This document shows, in pieces, positions 60,419 through 64,000 of a stretch of DNA of 64,000 bases. The first letter of the stretch is position 1. Every line of letters starts with the position of its first letter. Source of the DNA: Methylobacterium sp. Leaf104 (GTDB lineage Bacteria > Pseudomonadota > Alphaproteobacteria > Rhizobiales > Beijerinckiaceae); the NCBI RefSeq assembly GCF_001422885.1, contig NZ_LMMZ01000039.1, forward strand, positions 9,720 through 73,719, written 5' to 3'. The notes beneath the pieces were generated by a model, which saw only the letters and a program-made list of their open reading frames with translations, did not search any database and was not told the DNA's origin. Made by a program: the position numbers and the translations under genes.

Positions 60419-61312
60419 TCAGCGCCGGGCGCAGAGGCCGACGAGACCCTGGCTCTCGGCGGGACAGGTCGCGCTCAAGGTTCCGTCGGCACCCGCCGTC
60501 ACGATGGCGCTGCCCCCCTTCAGGCACAGGGCCGAGGCGAGGATCTCGGTGCCCTCGCAGGTGATGGCGCAGCCCGAGGCCGGGCAGGTGTCCTGGCGCA
60601 CCACCCGGAACGGGGATGCGGGCGCGGCCGCCGCGAGGGCGGCCTGACCGGCCTCGCCCCTGGCGCCCGCCGGTCCGCGCTCGCCGGCCGGCCCCCTCGG
60701 GCCGGACTCGCCTTTCGGGCCGGCCTCACCCTTAAGTCCCGCTTCACCCTTGGGGCCGGCCTCGCCTCGGGCGCCCGTCTCGCCCTTCGGGCCGGGCTCG
60801 CCTCTGGCCCCGGCGTCGCCTTTCGGTCCCTGAGGACCGGGCAGGCCGGCGACGCCCTGCGGCCCGGCGGGGCCGGTCTCGCCCTTGTCGCCGGTGTCGC
60901 CCTTCTGCCCGGTCTCGCCCTTCGGACCGGGCTGGCCGGCAGGGCCGCAATTGGCGATGACCGCCTCGCGCTCGTCCTCGCCCGCCTTCAGCGTGGCGAT
61001 GCAGTTGGTGGGCACGTAGGGCAGGCGGAAGACGAAGCGGCCCCGGCTGTCGGCGATGATCGAGATGTCCTCGTCGAGCACCACCACGGTGCCGGGCTTG
61101 CGCACGCTGCCGGAGATGCGCAGGTCGCCGTTCTCGAAGCGGGCATCGTAGACCTGGATCGGCTGCGACGCGGCCTGCGGCCCGCGTCCCTTCGGTGCCG
61201 CCGCCTTGGGTGCCTCGCCCCTGGGCTGGGCCGCCGGCTGCGCCGCAGCGGGGAGCCCTCCCGCGACGGTGATCAGGCCCGACAGGACCACGAGGGCACG
61301 AGCGAGACGCAT
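60419..61312 (-). CDS. Secreted collagen-like protein
   Basis: The 297-residue protein has a signal peptide (about 1-25). A Pro/Ala/Lys linker and a small beta domain (about 52-121, YDARFENGDLRISGSVRKPG) come next. An uninterrupted run of 34 Gly-X-Y triplets spans residues 123-224, with many charged KGE and KGD units as in stable bacterial collagens. The C-terminal 73 residues carry six cysteines, likely a disulfide-linked trimerisation cap. GGGAGAA precedes the ATG at 61312. Bacterial collagens form surface triple helices; the role here is unknown. Confidence 0.9.
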   Translation of the reverse strand: MRLARALVVLSGLITVAGGLPAAAQPAAQPRGEAPKAAAPKGRGPQAASQPIQVYDARFENGDLRISGSVRKPGTVVVLDEDISIIADSRGRFVFRLPYVPTNCIATLKAGEDEREAVIANCGPAGQPGPKGETGQKGDTGDKGETGPAGPQGVAGLPGPQGPKGDAGARGEPGPKGETGARGEAGPKGEAGLKGEAGPKGESGPRGPAGERGPAGARGEAGQAALAAAAPASPFRVVRQDTCPASGCAITCEGTEILASALCLKGGSAIVTAGADGTLSATCPAESQGLVGLCARR

Positions 61313-61494
61313 GGAGTTCTCCCGGCTGATCCGCGTCTGCTTGCGCGGCAGGTGGGGAGTGCTGCCCTGCCGTCGCCACAGGGTCAAGGGTGACGGAGCC
61401 ACCGCCCCGGCCCCTGCCGTCCACAGGCATCCACAGCCTTCCACAGGCCAAGTCCCTGAACACAGGTGAAATCTCAGGAGCCCCTGGAAACCGA

Positions 61495-61523
61495 TTGAGT
61501 ATGTTCCTGTTCTGTTCTTAGCG
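61495..61523 (+). promoter_or_regulatory. LexA-box promoter of imuAB
   Basis: GTTC-N7-GTTC (61503-61517, GTTCCTGTTCTGTTC) is the alphaproteobacterial LexA box. It fills the spacer between a -35-like TTGAGT (61495-61500) and a weak -10 (TTAGCG, 61518-61523), 28 nt before the imuA start. Confidence 0.85.
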
Positions 61524-61544
61524 TAGCGGGATGGAGCGGAGCCG

Positions 61545-62369
61545 ATGAGACAGAGCCCTGAAGATCCTCCCGATGCGGAGATCGAGACCCAGCCGTCGGA
61601 TCGACCGGGCGTTAAGGCGCCTTCTCCCGATGCAGGCCCCTTGGACCTGGCGGCCCTGCGCGACCTGGTGACCGGCCGCGGCGATGCCCCGGTCCTCCGG
61701 GGCGCCCTTCCGCTGGGCGTCCACGACATCGATTCGCGCCTCGCACAGGGCGGCCTCGCCCTTGGGCAGTTGCACGAGATCGCCCCGGCCCAGGCGGGGG
61801 ACGAGCCGGCGGCCCTCGGCTTCGCCCTCGCCCTGGTGGCGCGCCACCTCGCCCGGGTGCGCGGCGAGGCCCTGCTGGTGGCGGGCCAGGGCCACCCCCT
61901 GCCCTACGGGCATGGTCTGGCCGGCCTCGGCCTCGACCCCGGACGGCTGCTGCTGTTCGAGGTCGCCAGCGACGGCGACGCCTATCGCGCCCTGGAGGAA
62001 TCCCTGCGCGCGCAGGGGCTGGCCGCCGTGGCGGGCCTCGTCGACGCCGCCCTGCCCCTGACCCAGAGCCGCCGGCTTCACCTCGCGGCCGGGCGGACCG
62101 ACCTCCTCCTCCTCGTCCTGCGGCCACCGGAGGCGGAGAGCCCCAACGTGGCCGCGACCCGCTGGCGGATCGCCGCCGGCAAGGCCCTGCGCGACCGCTT
62201 CGGCTGCATCGAGCGGCCATGCTGGCAGGTGACCCTCGACCGAAGCCGCAATGGGCGGACCGGACACTGGCTTCTGGAGTGGGATCATGCCGCGCATCGT
62301 TTCGGTCTGGCTGGAGCATTGGCCGGTCACGCGGCTGAGGCGGGCGCACGGGTTCAGCGCTCGGGATGA
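61545..62369 (+). CDS. imuA: ImuA, SOS mutagenesis protein
   Basis: The 274-residue protein is a RecA-like/SulA-like ImuA without a Walker A motif. Segments such as LRGALPLGVHDIDSRLAQGGLALGQLHEIAP and TDLLLLVLRPPEAESPNVAATRWRI are family traits. With ImuB and DnaE2 it forms the SOS-induced mutasome. A LexA box lies 28 nt upstream. The imuB start lies inside its 3' end, overlapping by 83 nt. Confidence 0.9.
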   Translation: MRQSPEDPPDAEIETQPSDRPGVKAPSPDAGPLDLAALRDLVTGRGDAPVLRGALPLGVHDIDSRLAQGGLALGQLHEIAPAQAGDEPAALGFALALVARHLARVRGEALLVAGQGHPLPYGHGLAGLGLDPGRLLLFEVASDGDAYRALEESLRAQGLAAVAGLVDAALPLTQSRRLHLAAGRTDLLLLVLRPPEAESPNVAATRWRIAAGKALRDRFGCIERPCWQVTLDRSRNGRTGHWLLEWDHAAHRFGLAGALAGHAAEAGARVQRSG

Positions 62370-63822
62370 CGGCCCCGTGGTCGTGGCCGCGATGGAGGCC
62401 AACGGCCTGCGCCTGGTCGCGGTGGACGCCGCCGCCCGCGCCCTCGGCCTCGAACCCGGCGAGACCCTGGCCCGGGCCCGCGCGCGGATCGGCACGCCCG
62501 TTTCCGTCCATCCTGCCGACCCGGAAGCGGATGAAGCCGCCCTGCACCGGCTCTGCCTCTGGGCCAAGCGCTACACCCCGGTCGTCGCGCCCTACGGCCC
62601 GGCGGAGGGCGGGGATGGATTCTTCCTCGACATCGCCGGGGCGAGTCACCTGTTCGGCGGCGAGGCGCCGCTGCTGGCGGATCTCGCCCGGCGATTGTCC
62701 GAGGGCGCGATCCCGACGCGGATCGCGCTGGCCGACACGCCCGCCTGCGCCTTCGCCCTGGCGCGCCACGGCGGGGGCGGCCTCGTGGCGCCCGGATGCA
62801 ACGGGGAGGCCTTGCAGGCCCTGCCGGTCGCGGCCCTGCGCCTCGATCCCGGCACGGCGCAGGCCCTGGCCCGCCTCGGCCTGCGCCGGATCGGCGACCT
62901 CGCCGCCGCGCCCCGCGCGCCCCTGGCCCGGCGCTTCGGCGAGATCCTACTGCTGCGCCTCGACCAGGCCCTCGGTCACCGTCCGGAGCCCCTCGTCCCG
63001 GCGGAGGACCCGCGCGACTTCGAGGCCGTACGCGGCTTCCTCGAGCCGATCGGCCGGCCGGAGACCATCGTCGCCACGGCCATGCGTCTGATGGAGGGAT
63101 TGGCCCCGCGGCTGGAGGCGGCCGGCCTCGGCGCCCGGGCTTTGCGGCTGTCCCTGACCCGCGTCGACGGGGTGGTGCGAACCCTCGACCTCGGGATGAG
63201 CCTGCCGACCCGCTGCCCGGCCCAGCTCGGGCGCCTGCTGACCCTGCGCCTCGACCGCCTCGGCCCGGCCCTCGATGCCGGTTTCGGCTTCGAGAGCGTG
63301 GGCCTCGCGGTCACCGCCACGGGTCCGATCGCGCCGCGTCAGGGGATGCTGGTGGAGGCCCCCACCGGTGGCGAGGGAGGAGCCGGACATCTGGGCGATG
63401 CCCTGCGCCAGCGCCTCGGCCGGCGGATGATGCGGCTCGGCTTCCGGGAGAGCCACCTGCCCGAGCGGGCCGAGGTCGTGGAGCCGTGGCGGACAGGCCT
63501 GCCTGCGAAGACGGGCCGGGCCGATCCGGCGCCCCAGCCGCGGCCGCTGGTGCTGCTCAGCCGGGGCGAGGCCGCCGAGGACGTCGTCGCACTCGCCCCC
63601 GATGGGCCGCCGCACCGCTTCCGCTGGCGCCGGCGCCTGCACCGGGTCGCCCATGCGGACGGGCCGGAGCGCATCGCCGACGCGTGGTGGCACGCCCCCG
63701 GGCCGACGCGGGACTACTACGTGGTGGAGGACGAGGCCGGCCGCCGCCTCTGGGTCTATCGCGAGGAATTCCTCACGATGGAAGCGCCCGCGCGCTGGTT
63801 CGTGCACGGGCTGTTCGCGTGA
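62287..63822 (+). CDS. imuB: ImuB, inactive Y-family polymerase homologue
   Basis: The 511-residue protein has the Y-family layout, but its N-terminus reads VSVWLEHWPVTRL where active polymerases have the metal-binding DMDAF motif, so the first catalytic carboxylate is missing. Helix-hairpin-helix (LARLGLRRIGDLAAAPRAPLARRFG) and little-finger regions follow, and the C-terminus contains DYYVVEDEAGRRLWVYREE. ImuB acts as the clamp adaptor for DnaE2. The ATG at 62287 has TGGAG 8 nt upstream; an ATG at 62251 would add 12 residues. No dnaE2 follows in the remaining 178 nt. Confidence 0.92.
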   Translation: MPRIVSVWLEHWPVTRLRRAHGFSARDDGPVVVAAMEANGLRLVAVDAAARALGLEPGETLARARARIGTPVSVHPADPEADEAALHRLCLWAKRYTPVVAPYGPAEGGDGFFLDIAGASHLFGGEAPLLADLARRLSEGAIPTRIALADTPACAFALARHGGGGLVAPGCNGEALQALPVAALRLDPGTAQALARLGLRRIGDLAAAPRAPLARRFGEILLLRLDQALGHRPEPLVPAEDPRDFEAVRGFLEPIGRPETIVATAMRLMEGLAPRLEAAGLGARALRLSLTRVDGVVRTLDLGMSLPTRCPAQLGRLLTLRLDRLGPALDAGFGFESVGLAVTATGPIAPRQGMLVEAPTGGEGGAGHLGDALRQRLGRRMMRLGFRESHLPERAEVVEPWRTGLPAKTGRADPAPQPRPLVLLSRGEAAEDVVALAPDGPPHRFRWRRRLHRVAHADGPERIADAWWHAPGPTRDYYVVEDEAGRRLWVYREEFLTMEAPARWFVHGLFA

Positions 63823-63929
63823 GGAGACGAGGACGGAAGGCGACCGAACGAGACCGGTTTTTCAACCTGTGATAGAATTTCTTGCGATCAGACGCGCGTG
63901 TCCGACGATAGGATATCGAGGCGGTCGGA

Positions 63930-64000
63930 ATGGTCTCCACCGGACAGGGGCGACGCCGGATCCGGCCGACCGTAGCGGCGATGCTGGGGATGGTTCTCGT
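63930..64000 (+). CDS. Start of a gene cut off by the window edge
   Basis: An ATG at 63930 opens a frame of 23 codons reading MVSTGQGRRRIRPTV and then a hydrophobic run, which looks like an N-terminal membrane anchor after basic residues. Many sensor or cyclase proteins start in this way, but the fragment is too short for a call. It is not the start of dnaE2. Confidence 0.35.
   Translation, partial: MVSTGQGRRRIRPTVAAMLGMVL

Overview
The window is very GC-rich alphaproteobacterial chromosome, most likely Rhizobiales and probably Methylobacteriaceae. The evidence is a GTTC-N7-GTTC LexA box in front of imuAB, a CdnL-type CarD, a compact RpoH, a SUV3-like helicase with a disordered tail, cobalamin genes, and very high GC with long spurious antisense frames. 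No search could be run, so the genus is inference. Gene content is almost all chromosomal: no phage, IS element, CRISPR array or plasmid functions were seen.

Layout. 1-225: a broken frame joining an FtsH Walker A segment to the C-terminus of an outer-membrane barrel. 0.3-4.9 kb: trxA, a secreted PQQ-type sugar dehydrogenase, a TetR/DUF1348 pair behind a 30-bp perfect palindromic operator, an AEC transporter and rpmB. 5.2-12.9 kb: DUF3108 protein, large helicase, S4 protein, fdxA, carD, rpoH. 13.1-20.9 kb: phosphopantetheinyl transferase, tRNA-Pro(CGG), then a small surface-glycan module (two glycosyltransferases, a Wzz/GumC-like protein without kinase, a WecG/TagA transferase) ending at a NudK-like hydrolase. 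21-32 kb: tusA, glutamate-cysteine ligase, rsmE, ubiA, cysQ, cspA, a PfpI-family protein, several small proteins and an aspartate aminotransferase. 32.5-40.2 kb: a sulfate-assimilation locus, cysHDN leftward and an Lrp/AsnC regulator plus cysJ-cysI rightward, with two kinds of repeated box at both divergent promoters. 40.4-50.4 kb: small protein, TetR, pyrF, UDG-like protein, a two-subunit molybdenum hydroxylase, a sensor kinase, cobT/cobS, a DUF1289 protein and a retropepsin-like protease. 50.4-64 kb: a PAP2-phosphatase autotransporter, dusA, a His-tailed UreE-like protein, a glycine-zipper lipoprotein, a YhiN-type flavoprotein, terC, an amidase and a TerB-DnaJ protein, a secreted collagen-like protein, the SOS genes imuA-imuB, and the first codons of another gene.

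How it fits together. The cys locus carries a complete route from sulfate to sulfide through APS (CysDN, an APS-type CysH needing thioredoxin, CysJI); trxA, tusA, gshA and cysQ elsewhere in the window touch the same sulfur and thiol economy. CarD, RpoH and the helicase are core transcription or RNA functions. The least ordinary items are the PAP2-autotransporter fusion, the collagen-like secreted protein, the paired cys promoter boxes and the chimeric frame at the left edge.
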